Below, piece after piece: positions 16,698 through 25,982 of a stretch of 64,000 nucleotides of DNA. The DNA is taken from NCBI GenBank assembly GCA_964570685.1, contig CAZMZC010000010.1, positions 1 through 64,000 of the forward strand, given 5' to 3'. How positions within the stretch are numbered: position 1 is the first letter of the stretch; each line of letters opens with the position of its first letter. Under the pieces are notes generated by a model. That model saw nothing but the letters and a program-made list of their open reading frames with translations, was not told the origin of the DNA and made no database searches. The position numbers and the translations under genes are program-made. Source of the DNA: UBA1189 sp964570685 (GTDB taxonomy: Bacteria > Bacteroidota > Bacteroidia > Bacteroidales > Bacteroidaceae).

Positions 16698-17106
16698 GAT
16701 GAAAAGGGCGTTTTTGTGTTCTATTCCCACACCCCTCTTATGGCGAAAGTTCATAAATCGGTTGGCTTTGGCAGCGTGTGCGCTGCAACGATAACAGGTA
16801 ATGAAAACAGGAAAGCGAACAGGGGAGCGAAGTAACGTAACCATCAGTACTTCCTCGCAAGTACTGCAGTACTTCAGGCTAAGTACTCGAGTACTTGCGG
16901 CTCAGTACCGGAGTACTGGTGGGGAAGTACTGGACATTCTCACACCGCTAATCACTGAGGTGTGAGGTGAAATGTTACGCTTATTCATCGGTGGTTTTCG
17001 TTTTCGTCATCGTTATCGTTGATCCATGCATGCCATTGCCAACCGATTTATGAACTTTCGCCAATAGGGGCCGGAGGTGCAGAATGCAAAAACAGGCCTT
17101 TTCATC
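16698..17106. repeat. Large imperfect inverted repeat spanning an intergenic region
   Basis: Two 69-bp arms (16698-16766 and 17038-17106) are inverted copies; the inner 27 bp, including GGCGAAAGTTCATAAATCGG, are nearly identical. Inside, further mirrored pieces (AACGATAAC near 16789, GTTATCGTT near 17011) extend the pairing, so the whole 410 bp could fold into one long stem. No gene is present in 16593-17227; this element and the AGTACT array account for most of it. Confidence 0.7.
16838..16931. repeat. 22-bp tandem array of paired AGTACT palindromes
   Basis: AGTACT occurs at 16846, 16860, 16868, 16882, 16890, 16912 and 16926, with AGTACC at 16904. Within a unit the two palindromes are 8 bp apart, and units repeat every 22 bp (16860, 16882, 16904, 16926). 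The array sits at the tip of the large inverted repeat. Confidence 0.65.
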
Positions 17107-17193
17107 GAGTGCGCCGCAAATATAAGTCATACAAAAAGTTAAGAATATGTTGTAAAACATAAGAGGTTACTTTCTTATCCAAGTGAAACAGCC

Positions 17194-17201
17194 TATATTT
17201 G
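17194..17201 (+). promoter_or_regulatory. Promoter -7 element of the serine protease gene
   Basis: TATATTTG matches TAnnTTTG exactly and lies 26 bp before the ATG at 17228. I see no clear TTTG at the expected -33 distance. Confidence 0.45.
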
Positions 17202-17227
17202 CATGACAACAATAAAATATTTTTAAT

Positions 17228-18508
17228 ATGAAACACGTACGTCTTTTCTTACTTCTTTTTCTTATCTGCTTGCATGCTTGCAAAGAGAACACAATCACCT
17301 TGATAGAAGAAGAAACTCATAACGAATTAAATGTGATCGAACAAGAATCACTAAGAAGGCACAAACAGACAAAAGCATATGGTTGTTATTTACAACTTTT
17401 AGATGAGATGCAACCTACTACACGTTCGACTTCGTCAGAGGAGTATCCTGAATACTATGGGGGAGCATATATCAACGAAGAGAATCTATTAGTAATCAGG
17501 ATCAAAGATAAAGCAACATCTACACGAGCGATAAATGAACTATATACAAGAATGGAAGAAAGTGTTATATTTGAGCCTTGTAAGTTTTCTTTTAACGAGC
17601 TAAACACAACTATAGAAATACTTTTATCGAATATAACAACTAACGAGATTATGCGAAGAAACATAACAATGCTGGCCATTGATGTTGAACAGAATAAAGT
17701 TGCAGTATGCATGAAAGATACTTTGTGTTTGCAGTCAAGATTGTTAGAGAGTCTTATTAACGACAATTCGATTTTAACATATATAAAAAGCGAAGATGCA
17801 GATTCGACAGTAATAAACGATGAATCTACAATGCGATCCTATAACACATCCGATACACTATTTTATGGTGGTAGAATCGCCGCAGGATACATATGGGGAA
17901 AAATTGAAAATGCTGGTAGTATTGGATATCGAGCAATTGACAGAAACGGGAATAAAGGATTTGTCACTGCTGCCCACGTAGTTCTTGATTCTGCAGGGGT
18001 GTTACTCCCTAAGATATATGACGCTAAAGCAGCTGTTCAGGCGATTGGCACATGCTATAATTATGCCTACCATAACCAAAATATGGATGCCGCTTTTGTT
18101 GAATGCTACGATGACATAACTTTAACAAATTATATTCCAGGATTTACAACCAGTCCGGGCGATACACTAAGCACGGATTTGATACGTCCAGTAACAGGGA
18201 TGTATCTTAGCATGATAGGCCACGTTTCAGGAGTAAGAACTGGTAAAGTAATATATCCTAGATCAATATTACTTCCACACAACACAACGGATGAGAATAG
18301 CGGGCAGATTGTATTAAGAGATGTCATTATTGCTGATTTTTACGGCACTAAAGGTGATAGTGGAGGATTAGTTTTTGGAGAAGATGCAAACATGAAATAT
18401 TGTGCTGCAGGCATATATATAGGTAGGGGAACACTTAATGGCAAGACAGTATCTACGAGTGTGATTGCTAATAATGCCAACGCCTCACTCGGAGTTACAC
18501 GATATTAG
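17228..18508 (+). CDS. Trypsin-fold serine protease lipoprotein
   Basis: A 426-aa lipoprotein (signal CLHAC, lipidated Cys18). Residues 20-215 look like a propeptide or regulatory domain (TRAINELYTRMEESVIFEPC resembles the alpha-lytic protease pro-domain pattern). The C-terminal 210 residues form a chymotrypsin-like domain with the triad visible as TAAHVV (His250), MDAAFVE (Asp287) and GTKGDSGG (Ser378). This resembles secreted streptogrisin/alpha-lytic-type proteases; cell-surface or periplasmic anchoring is inferred from the lipobox. The next gene starts 12 bp downstream. The codon use is AT-richer than in the neighbours, hinting at transfer. Confidence 0.8.
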   Translation: MKHVRLFLLLFLICLHACKENTITLIEEETHNELNVIEQESLRRHKQTKAYGCYLQLLDEMQPTTRSTSSEEYPEYYGGAYINEENLLVIRIKDKATSTRAINELYTRMEESVIFEPCKFSFNELNTTIEILLSNITTNEIMRRNITMLAIDVEQNKVAVCMKDTLCLQSRLLESLINDNSILTYIKSEDADSTVINDESTMRSYNTSDTLFYGGRIAAGYIWGKIENAGSIGYRAIDRNGNKGFVTAAHVVLDSAGVLLPKIYDAKAAVQAIGTCYNYAYHNQNMDAAFVECYDDITLTNYIPGFTTSPGDTLSTDLIRPVTGMYLSMIGHVSGVRTGKVIYPRSILLPHNTTDENSGQIVLRDVIIADFYGTKGDSGGLVFGEDANMKYCAAGIYIGRGTLNGKTVSTSVIANNANASLGVTRY

Positions 18509-18520
18509 CCCATTTGATAT

Positions 18521-19180
18521 ATGAAAGCCATTTATTACTATATAACAACTATATTAATAAGCTCGTGTTGTGGTAATGCGCGAGAGCCCAAAGAATCAGA
18601 AAGCGCAACAACACAACAACAAAAGCAACACGACAGCATTCGCGATGCAGAGGAAGAGTCTACCGTGTTGACGCATATTGATGTGATTCGCATAGACGAC
18701 CCTAGATACACAACCCCTATAGTGTGGGAAGAGTGGGATAAACTGCCAAAGGAAAAGAAAGAGGGATTACAACCTGTCTATCGTTCGGCTCATAAGTCGG
18801 CAACATTTAATGGTGGACCAGAAGCACTCGGGAAACATTTGCTGAAGCATGTACAACCAGAGTACCGATTCGACATAAAGAAGCACAATCCAAGATACGA
18901 CAACGTCAGTCAAGGAATATCCTTTATTGTGGAATGTGACGGTAGCATAAGCAATGTGAGGCCCAGAGACTACTCCTCACGACGGGAACTGACGGAAAAA
19001 GAGAAAGACGCACTCCTGAAAGAGACAACGCGTGTATTGCGTGATTTCACATCATTCATACCGGCAGAAATCAACGGCGAGCCTTGTCGTATGGTAATAC
19101 TTGCATATATTCTCTATCCCATCAGCGGAGAACATTCTGCGAGGTATGACATCTTGAGATATGACGTAAAGGTGGAATAA
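18521..19180 (+). CDS. Lipoprotein with TonB_C-like domain, partner of the protease
   Basis: A 219-aa protein with a short lipoprotein signal (ILISSC, Cys16) and a polar Q/E-rich linker (residues 25-55). A TonB C-terminal-like domain follows in which ISFIVECDGSISNVRPRD and the later RMVILAYILYPI correspond to the first and last strands. It lies 12 bp after the serine protease and ends at a shared terminator, so the two genes are probably one transcript. It may be an inhibitor, chaperone or substrate of the protease; the sequence does not say which. Confidence 0.7.
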   Translation: MKAIYYYITTILISSCCGNAREPKESESATTQQQKQHDSIRDAEEESTVLTHIDVIRIDDPRYTTPIVWEEWDKLPKEKKEGLQPVYRSAHKSATFNGGPEALGKHLLKHVQPEYRFDIKKHNPRYDNVSQGISFIVECDGSISNVRPRDYSSRRELTEKEKDALLKETTRVLRDFTSFIPAEINGEPCRMVILAYILYPISGEHSARYDILRYDVKVE

Positions 19181-19202
19181 CATTTCTATACGTGTAACTA
19201 AC

Positions 19203-19232
19203 AAAAAAGGATTGCCATAGCAATCCTTTTTT
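19203..19232. terminator. Bidirectional terminator between convergent genes
   Basis: AAAAAAGGATTGC (19203-19215) and GCAATCCTTTTTT (19220-19232) form a perfect 13-bp stem with A and T tails, serving both the forward lipoprotein gene and the reverse M43 gene that ends at 19234. Confidence 0.9.
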
Positions 19233-19233
19233 G

Positions 19234-20550
19234 TTACTCGAACGTCACCAGCTTATAGGTATTCGTATTCGTGCGCACCGCCTTTGTCGTAGGCATCTGC
19301 TCGGCCAGGCGCACCTTGGGGCCAGGGATATAGGGACTGTGCTCCAGCACATAGCGTATACGGGCTGCCTGCTGGGGAGTGAAGCGGTTGGCTTCGGTAT
19401 AGGCATAGTCCATGATATTCGTCGAGCGGAACTCCTCGCCCGTCTCGCAGTTCTCGCGCATCATAAGCAGTTGCTTCTCATTGTCGTCGACACTGCCCCC
19501 CGATGTCATGCAGCCCTGCATAAACTTGTCGTAAGCCACCTTGTTGTAGGTGGGTGTATCGGTGCAGAAGTCGCTGTCGAGACAGATGTCGCGGTCGTAG
19601 GTCTCGGGATCTTCGGAGAAGGCATGGCGCAGGCCAAGGAAATGGCCCAGCTCGTGTGCCAAGGTGTTCACCACATCGGTCATCGTGTAGTAGGCCTCGT
19701 GCGAGTAGATATACTCGTTGTTGATGCTTACGCATTGCGGCCAAGGCAGTTCGCTCCAGGGGGCATCGTACTCCAGTTCGGTGAGTCCCTCCAAGGAATG
19801 AGGCTTTACCACGTAAGGGAAGTGCGATATGCCGAGTATACCCTTGTCCTCAAACGTATATACAAAGATATTGACATAGCGGTTGGGATCCCACATATAC
19901 TCGCAGTACTTCTTTGGCTCGCGTCCGTAGCCCATGAAGGTGCTGCTGTTGATGGAGGTGAGGCTGATTCTATGGCGGTCAACACCCGGCTCGGCAAGCA
20001 GGTTACCTCCAGGGTCTTCGGCTGCCATTACAAACTCCACACCGAGGTCAACTCCGCAGTTGGCATAGAGCTTGTTTACATCTTCGATGAGTGTAGCCAG
20101 ATGTCCTTCGATGACATTCTGCTTCTTGTTTCCCTCCTTATTATATAATACGTGAAACACCACGGGGAGGCGGTAGTGGGTGGTGGAGTCGGGTGTGAGA
20201 CGTTGCTGGACTATCTGCATAGTCTGCACAAGCGTCCCAACGGTGTTACTGAGAATCAATGTAGCAGAGCGCTCGTCCTGACCCTCATTGGCCGACAGAG
20301 CCACTTGCACCTCGGCGTTACCAGTGCCCGCGGTCGTTTGTGGCACGCACCACGAAGCGTCAGAGCCGAATGTCCACTCTACGTTGCTCTCTACCGTCAA
20401 CGTAATCACGGTATCGCGTGGCGGGAGCACGATAGATGAGCCTTCTTCACACAAAAGGCTAAGATGAGGCAGAGACTCCTCAGTACGATCGCACGCTACC
20501 CCTGCGAAGAGGAGTAGCGTGACAATCATTGATAGATAATTCTTGCGCAT
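19234..20550 (-). CDS. M43 (pappalysin-type) zinc metalloprotease lipoprotein
   Basis: A 438-aa lipoprotein (LLFAGVAC, Cys20). A BACON-like domain covers about residues 30-115 (ITLTVESNVEWTFGSDASWCVP ... GTLVQTMQIVQ). The metzincin domain follows, with HELGHFLGLRH beginning at His299 (HExxHxxGxxH). Cysteines in CLDSDFC and after CMTSGG fit M43B cytophagalysins, and the Met-turn is likely NIMDYAY. Members are secreted proteases, and the substrate is unknown. It is the last gene of a reverse cluster with an Omp28-like and a large lipoprotein. Confidence 0.88.
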   Translation of the reverse strand: MRKNYLSMIVTLLLFAGVACDRTEESLPHLSLLCEEGSSIVLPPRDTVITLTVESNVEWTFGSDASWCVPQTTAGTGNAEVQVALSANEGQDERSATLILSNTVGTLVQTMQIVQQRLTPDSTTHYRLPVVFHVLYNKEGNKKQNVIEGHLATLIEDVNKLYANCGVDLGVEFVMAAEDPGGNLLAEPGVDRHRISLTSINSSTFMGYGREPKKYCEYMWDPNRYVNIFVYTFEDKGILGISHFPYVVKPHSLEGLTELEYDAPWSELPWPQCVSINNEYIYSHEAYYTMTDVVNTLAHELGHFLGLRHAFSEDPETYDRDICLDSDFCTDTPTYNKVAYDKFMQGCMTSGGSVDDNEKQLLMMRENCETGEEFRSTNIMDYAYTEANRFTPQQAARIRYVLEHSPYIPGPKVRLAEQMPTTKAVRTNTNTYKLVTFE

Positions 20551-20565
20551 AGCCTGGGGCTACTA

Positions 20566-21675
20566 TTAGTTGTTGTATGCAAACGCCACAGACTCGCCCA
20601 CGGGGCACTCTATGACGTTATTCACGTAGAACTTCGAGTCGGTACCTGTTGTTACCAGTACTACCACCTTGCAGTTGGCCACATTGGAAACACCAACGTC
20701 AGAGGTCTTGAACTCATGATAAAGCTCTAATGTCTCGCCCTTCTCGCATGATTTCTTGCCACCCAGTAATTCGCCCTGGATGGGTGATACGCAGCTGGCA
20801 GCACGCAACACGTGGTTATGGTCTATAACACCTTCAGTGAATTCAGCCCAATAGCTGGATTGATATGCAGATACACTATCCTCAACCAACCATACATTGA
20901 TGCGGTATGAGCCAGCCATACCCACCTTAACGGCAGTACGTACTGCTATTACGGAGTTATCGGCAGAAGCGGCCGATGTAGCTGTAATGCCCACAAGAGC
21001 CTTATCCATTAGCTCCATGCCAGCAGCAGCATTAATATTTTCTGCATTCACCGTGGGGTCATTGTTCTCAATGATAGCATCAGGATTCAGATTGAAGAAT
21101 GATGAGGGGAAACCTTGCACGTTCAGTGCTTTCACTGCAGCATCCGAAGCCTTGTTGCTAAGCTCATCGCCACTATGAGTAGCGACAATGACTGTATTGG
21201 CAGCGTTGGAGCCGCTCTCCTGGAACAACTCAATAGCACGAATCATAAAGGGGCAGTAGCCACACCATGTACCGGTGGCCTGAGTCATCAGCACCTTATG
21301 ATGGAAACCTTCAAATTTATCAGCCTGAGCATCTTCGGGGAGTTCAAGGTAAAGAGCAGGGTTAGCAGCAGTCACGGTAACCTGATTGGAGAGTTTGCCA
21401 TTGTAGCTGGCATAGAACTTATAATCCTTGGCTATGATTGTGGTGAACACATTGCTCTGCATAGGCTTATTATCCACATAGATTGTGGCATCCTCGGTCA
21501 CATCTGCATCGCCCACCTTAACGGTAATCACCAGCTCGGACTCACCATCGGCTACAAAGATGTCTGCGGATGTTGACAGTACGGGAGTACCTTCCAGCAA
21601 CTTTCCTTCCTCATTACATGATGTCACACCAAGCAACAGAGCGAAGGTGAAAAGTGAATAGATAAACTTTTTCAT
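20566..21675 (-). CDS. Omp28-related lipoprotein with CGYC motif
   Basis: I chose ATG 21675 (MKKFIYSLFTFALLLGVTSC, lipidated Cys20) over an upstream in-frame start at 21711. Residues 30-105 form an Ig-like N-terminal domain (VADGESELVITVKVGDADVTEDATIYV); a thioredoxin-like Omp28 domain follows with TGTWCGYCPFMIRAIELF (Cys138, Cys141), then a beta-rich tail. This is the second Omp28-type protein in the window. The gap to the M43 gene is 15 bp. Its redox role is inferred from the CxxC only. Confidence 0.85.
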   Translation of the reverse strand: MKKFIYSLFTFALLLGVTSCNEEGKLLEGTPVLSTSADIFVADGESELVITVKVGDADVTEDATIYVDNKPMQSNVFTTIIAKDYKFYASYNGKLSNQVTVTAANPALYLELPEDAQADKFEGFHHKVLMTQATGTWCGYCPFMIRAIELFQESGSNAANTVIVATHSGDELSNKASDAAVKALNVQGFPSSFFNLNPDAIIENNDPTVNAENINAAAGMELMDKALVGITATSAASADNSVIAVRTAVKVGMAGSYRINVWLVEDSVSAYQSSYWAEFTEGVIDHNHVLRAASCVSPIQGELLGGKKSCEKGETLELYHEFKTSDVGVSNVANCKVVVLVTTGTDSKFYVNNVIECPVGESVAFAYNN

Positions 21676-21719
21676 TTGATTTACACTTAATATATATAGG
21701 TATACTTCCAACTCAACTT

Positions 21720-21789
21720 GTCATTCTTAGCAAAGCGAAGAATCTCGCAAACATACAATCTTGAGATTCTTCGCTACGCTCAGAATGAC
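21720..21789. repeat. Intergenic palindrome (GTCATTCTnAGC...GCTnAGAATGAC)
   Basis: Arms GTCATTCTTAGCAAAGCGAAG... and its mirror ending ...CGCTACGCTCAGAATGAC form a long imperfect hairpin between two reverse-strand genes. A second short stem (ATAGAGAGGG / CCCCTCTAT) follows at 21791-21815. It may be a dispersed REP-like element, or limit read-through from the large lipoprotein gene. Confidence 0.55.
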
Positions 21790-21834
21790 AATAGAGAGGG
21801 TAGTATCCCCTCTATTGTCCATTAACTTGCTTGA

Positions 21835-24435
21835 TTACTTGCTCATGCACTCGTTGTACTTGTTGAACTTCTCCTGAAGCTTCTCAAGTACGGGAACGTA
21901 GTTCATCTCTACGGTCTTAGCCTTAGGCATACCTACCTCAGGCAGAGCGATACGCTTGATGCGGTTGTTGCAGTTGCGTACATCAGCCACCTTGTTGAGG
22001 TCGAGCTTAGCAGCGCGTGTAACCTCGCCACCTTCGTTCTCATTACCCTCGGCACGGGTCAAGACGATGTCCTCGCATGATGATACGCTATAGAACAACC
22101 ATCCCCAGTTCCAATAGCCGATGGCAGGGTAGCACATCTGACCACCATTGTCAACGCCCTTGATAACGAGTGTGTTTTTGTCGTCAGAGATTTCTACGGG
22201 GAAAGCACCGTTGTAAGGATTGTTGATGTCGGCAGGGTTGTTGCCAATGACAACAAACTCAGCTCCGCCCCATGCAGAAACAGGAGGCAAGCTCATGATG
22301 TTGGCATCGCCAAGGAGCTGGAGCGAACCATCCTGCTGTACCTGGAAGAACAACTTAGGACCATAAGCGTAGAAGAGCTCCTCTACATCGTAAGCGGTGT
22401 AGTTGGTAGCGCAGAAGAGATCCCAAGGACTTGCATACATGTGTGCAGCCTCAAAGCCTGTGCCAAGGATGTAGTTCTGACCTTTGTACTTGTTCTCATA
22501 CTTGGCCACCATAGCCTTGTACTCATCAAACTGCTCAGCTACCCTCTTGGTGGCATACTCAGCAGCCTCGGCCTCAGAAGCACCATTCTCAATGGCCTTG
22601 TTGTAGTGGCTATCGTATACATTTGCATAGTGCTCGTGAGAAGCGTCGAATGTAACAGGAGCATTGTCGAAGCTTGTGCCGAGTGAGATGCTGGTGTGAA
22701 GAGTGTCATAGTAGATTGAGTCTACAGCATACCAGTTGCCATCCTCACCTTCGTACCACATCTGCTCGCTCTTCTGCTGAACGACAGTAGCATTCCAGTC
22801 GCCCTTCAAATCGTCAAACAAGGTGCTGTTTACAGGCTCCAGGGCAGGCATTGCAGCCGAACGGCTAACACCTGCGTAAGCAGCCATACCCTCTTCTTCA
22901 TTGAAGGCACCGATGAGCAATGTGCTCTCCATGTCTTCAAATGAGTATACGCTAAGGGTAAGACCTTCGGCGCTGTTGATGGCGTCTACATCCTCCTGTG
23001 AGAGGTACTCACCGTATGAGTTGATCAGTTCTTCATAGGTATAACCATAATTGATCATCTTCTGCACCTCCTTGGTGTAGTTGGCAATGTGCTTGGCGCT
23101 AACCACATTCTGTTTCTCAGACTTTACGTTGAACCATACGAGGTTAGGAGTCTCGGCATTCTCAATGCCAGTGATGGTTACTTCTGCTGCGGGGAGAGTA
23201 GACTTGGTCAAAGTCACGTGGATAGAGTCATAGCTGAGCACTGAACCATCTTCCTCATATACACCCACTACGCTGATTACATAGGTTGAGTCAAGCTCAA
23301 TCCACAGGTAGTTCTCGTCGAACTCAAAGTCCTGTGTTCCCATCTGTACCTCAGAACCATAGTACTCAAGAATAGTAGAGGCTACAGCCTCCTCACCTAC
23401 GAGGCCTACGAACTCATTGAATACAGACTCCATCATAGGAGCAACGACATACTGTACATCATCCTCTGTTGTGCAGCGTACCTTCATGCGGCGCTCGGTC
23501 TTGCCTGTTAGCTCTATGTTGATCTTGCTGTCAACCATCTCGAGAGCGGCCAAGAGGAACTGACGTGCAAACTTACCGGTAGCATACTCAGCCTCATCGT
23601 AGTTGGGCTCTTCGGTGTATTCACCCATACGAGGAGCAGTAGCAGTACCTGCACGAGTTGCAGGAGCCCAAGGCATCCAAGGATTGTCGTTTACAAAGTC
23701 TTCATTAATTTCGTAAAGGATGTTACCCTCTGCATCACACTCGGCCATCAACAAAGTGTAAGCCGACCCTGGATGGATATACCAGGGTGAATCCCACATG
23801 GGGTCAGGATTTTCTGCCCAGTAGTCACCATTGTGAATCTCTACAGTCTGGGGACCCTTAAGCATCTTACCGTCCATCAAGAAGCTGATGTCAGTGTGGC
23901 CATAGGTCTTCGAAGAGTTGTACCACTCGGTCATGGTGAAGGCATACATGTAGTACATGGTGTCAGGTACATTGAAGTGGAACTTCCAACCATCCTTTGC
24001 AGACTCTACTACAGTGATGATGCGGTCGTAAGCGGATGTGGTGAACACCTTTGACTCCATCACAAACTTGCCCTCCTTTGCATATACAAAGAATGCAGTG
24101 TACTCTGTGTTACCCTCAAGGCTGTACACGGTGATTTTGTTGTCACCGTCAACAACGGGAACCACACGTCCCTCTTCTCTTGCAGTAGCATAGAGCACGG
24201 TTGCGTCATAATCACTCTCTGATGCTGCACCCTCTGTTACATAGTAGGCTACAGAGTCAACACCTGATGTGCTGAGTGTAAATGTAGCTGAAGTAGAGCG
24301 AATCTCTTCGGCCAATTCCTCACTGCCGGTAGCAGTGATATTCAAGGTAGGACCTTCATCCTTCTTACAGCTTGTAAAGCAAGCAGCAAAAGCCATTACG
24401 CCTACCATGAATAGGTTACGATAGTTTCTTCTCAT
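21835..24435 (-). CDS. Large lipoprotein of unknown function, 866 aa
   Basis: Lipoprotein signal MAFAACFTSC (Cys23) with a KKDEGP linker. Residues 30-135 form an FN3-like domain (TSATFTLSTSGVDSVAYYVTEGA ... NTEYTAFFVYAKEG). The rest is rich in aromatic residues and glycine, with several repeated TTST/EYYGSE-type segments and an acidic surface, and it ends with a lysine-rich helix (VLEKLQEKFNKYNECMSK). I recognise no enzyme motif. A candidate -7 (TAAATTTG, reverse, 24516-24523) lies 81 bp upstream. It likely heads the cluster with the Omp28-like and M43 genes, although the palindrome at 21720 may partly separate them. Confidence 0.75.
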   Translation of the reverse strand: MRRNYRNLFMVGVMAFAACFTSCKKDEGPTLNITATGSEELAEEIRSTSATFTLSTSGVDSVAYYVTEGAASESDYDATVLYATAREEGRVVPVVDGDNKITVYSLEGNTEYTAFFVYAKEGKFVMESKVFTTSAYDRIITVVESAKDGWKFHFNVPDTMYYMYAFTMTEWYNSSKTYGHTDISFLMDGKMLKGPQTVEIHNGDYWAENPDPMWDSPWYIHPGSAYTLLMAECDAEGNILYEINEDFVNDNPWMPWAPATRAGTATAPRMGEYTEEPNYDEAEYATGKFARQFLLAALEMVDSKINIELTGKTERRMKVRCTTEDDVQYVVAPMMESVFNEFVGLVGEEAVASTILEYYGSEVQMGTQDFEFDENYLWIELDSTYVISVVGVYEEDGSVLSYDSIHVTLTKSTLPAAEVTITGIENAETPNLVWFNVKSEKQNVVSAKHIANYTKEVQKMINYGYTYEELINSYGEYLSQEDVDAINSAEGLTLSVYSFEDMESTLLIGAFNEEEGMAAYAGVSRSAAMPALEPVNSTLFDDLKGDWNATVVQQKSEQMWYEGEDGNWYAVDSIYYDTLHTSISLGTSFDNAPVTFDASHEHYANVYDSHYNKAIENGASEAEAAEYATKRVAEQFDEYKAMVAKYENKYKGQNYILGTGFEAAHMYASPWDLFCATNYTAYDVEELFYAYGPKLFFQVQQDGSLQLLGDANIMSLPPVSAWGGAEFVVIGNNPADINNPYNGAFPVEISDDKNTLVIKGVDNGGQMCYPAIGYWNWGWLFYSVSSCEDIVLTRAEGNENEGGEVTRAAKLDLNKVADVRNCNNRIKRIALPEVGMPKAKTVEMNYVPVLEKLQEKFNKYNECMSK

Positions 24436-24681
24436 TTTTGTAAATGAATTAGTTATTAAATAAAATTATCAATAGATTAAATACAATCTTCTTACCAAAA
24501 ACCAATAATAGGGTGCAAATTTACACTTTTTTTCACAATTCAACGAAAAAAACTCTAAGAATATCGTTCTCACATGAAAATCTTGATATAAAGTAGTCCT
24601 GCATACATAATAGGTGTAGGATTGCTTATACCATTACCTAAGTTGCCTTTTACCCCGTTGCCTATAGTATGTATCAATCGT

Positions 24682-24709
24682 TAGCCCCCGAAACAATTGG
24701 GGTGCCTAA
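24682..24709 (-). terminator. Hairpin at the end of the 24706-25824 ATPase gene
   Basis: TTAGGCACCCC pairs with GGGGGCTAA around a 9-nt loop and overlaps the stop codon of the reverse-strand ATPase gene. The T-run is weak. The remaining gene-free DNA to 24435 is AT-rich and holds only the candidate promoter of the large lipoprotein gene. Confidence 0.35.
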
Positions 24710-25824
24710 ACAAACTCCCAGAAGTTTTTGGGATGTATCACTTTGAAGGTGGAGTTGGGATAGCTCTCGGCGAATGCTTTGGGAAGCGGAGCTTTCGCCT
24801 CGGGATTCCATTTGAACTCGTACGCGTGTAACATCCCATCCTGCTCTTCTATAAGGTCAATCTCCTTTTGTTCGTGAGTGCGCCAAAAGTAGAGGTTAGC
24901 ATAATTGCGATTATAGGCATTGTGTTTCACACGCTCGCTTATCATCAGGTTCTCCCATAGCATACCCACGTCGTTGCGTGAATCAAGCGGTGCGAAGGCC
25001 GAGAGGATGGCATTACGCACTCCGTTGTCATAGAAGTAGATTTTCTTTCCTTTCTTAATCTCATTACGTAGATTACGGCTGTACGAGTCAAGTTGGAAGA
25101 CTACGAAGCACTGCTCGAGCAGACGTATGTATGCCTCCACCGTTTGCTTGTTAGCGCCTATCAGTCCGGCCAGTTCGTTGTAAGACACCTCACTGCCTAA
25201 TTGCAAGGCTAGCGCCTTTACCAGTTTGAGTAGCAGGTCGGGCTTCTTTATTCCGTTGAAGGATAGCAGGTCCTTGTACAGATAACTATTTGTCAGTTCC
25301 GTAAGTGTGCGCCTGGTATCTTCCGGGTGTGTCACCACCTCGGGGTAAAGTCCATAGATGAGACGTTGCTCCAGCAATCTTTGCTCTTCGCGTGGTGTGG
25401 TATGAGCGGCCAGTTCCTGCAAGGAAAAGGGATAGAGCTTGTATTCGTAGAGTCTTCCTGTGGCCGATTCGTTGATTTGGTTGGCGATGTCCAATGACGA
25501 AGACCCCGTGACTACGACCTGCGTATCGAGTTTCATGTCTGCTATAACCTTCAGGGTTAGGCCTATATTATTCACTCGCTGCACCTCATCGATGAGCGCC
25601 ACATCATATGGCTGCAGCAGTTGACGAAGTTCGGTGGGCGACTTCCCTTCAATGTCAAAACGGTCGTCCATATAGTCGCAGTTGAGTGAAAGCACTTTTT
25701 GCTTTTTGTGTACCAGCTCGTTCAGCAATGTTGTCTTTCCCACTTGGCGTGCACCAAGCAGGACGATAACCTTACCTTTGTTGAAGTCCTTACGTATAAG
25801 TCCGCTAATCAATCTCTTTATCAT
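24706..25824 (-). CDS. AAA_14 ATPase with DUF4143 domain
   Basis: A 372-aa ATPase. Walker A GARQVGKT lies at residues 24-31 and Walker B ALIDEVQ near 96. A winged-helix segment (LGSEVSYNELAGLIGANKQTVEAYIRLLEQC) precedes the C-terminal DUF4143 region, with a PD-(D/E)XK-like pair (EIDLIEEQDG, HAYEFKW). Family function is unknown; members are strongly amplified in Bacteroidota. It follows a broken copy of the same family at 25983-26823 and has its own promoter with three iterons. Confidence 0.88.
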   Translation of the reverse strand: MIKRLISGLIRKDFNKGKVIVLLGARQVGKTTLLNELVHKKQKVLSLNCDYMDDRFDIEGKSPTELRQLLQPYDVALIDEVQRVNNIGLTLKVIADMKLDTQVVVTGSSSLDIANQINESATGRLYEYKLYPFSLQELAAHTTPREEQRLLEQRLIYGLYPEVVTHPEDTRRTLTELTNSYLYKDLLSFNGIKKPDLLLKLVKALALQLGSEVSYNELAGLIGANKQTVEAYIRLLEQCFVVFQLDSYSRNLRNEIKKGKKIYFYDNGVRNAILSAFAPLDSRNDVGMLWENLMISERVKHNAYNRNYANLYFWRTHEQKEIDLIEEQDGMLHAYEFKWNPEAKAPLPKAFAESYPNSTFKVIHPKNFWEFV

Positions 25825-25849
25825 AACTCATTTGCTTGATATTACGCCA

Positions 25850-25970
25850 CAAAGGTAATGAAAGTTTTCTCAAACGACCAAATTCTCACCTAATTTTTCC
25901 GTCACAACGGCCAAATTTGGCTAAATTCTTCCGTTGAAACAGCTAAATTCGTTACAAATTTGGTCGTTTG
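25850..25970 (-). promoter_or_regulatory. Promoter with 32/33-bp iterons, AAA_14 gene 24706-25824
   Basis: TACCTTTG (25850-25857) and TTTG (25879-25882), 21 bp apart, match the Bacteroidota promoter on the reverse strand. Three direct copies of AATTT(G/A)G(C/T)(C/T)GTT begin at 25871, 25904 and 25936 (spacing 33 and 32 bp). A fourth, inverted copy lies at 25957-25970, a perfect 14-bp mirror of the first. The first copy contains the -33 TTTG, so a bound protein would compete with or assist RNA polymerase. Confidence 0.65.
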
Positions 25971-25982
25971 CGTTACTTTTAT

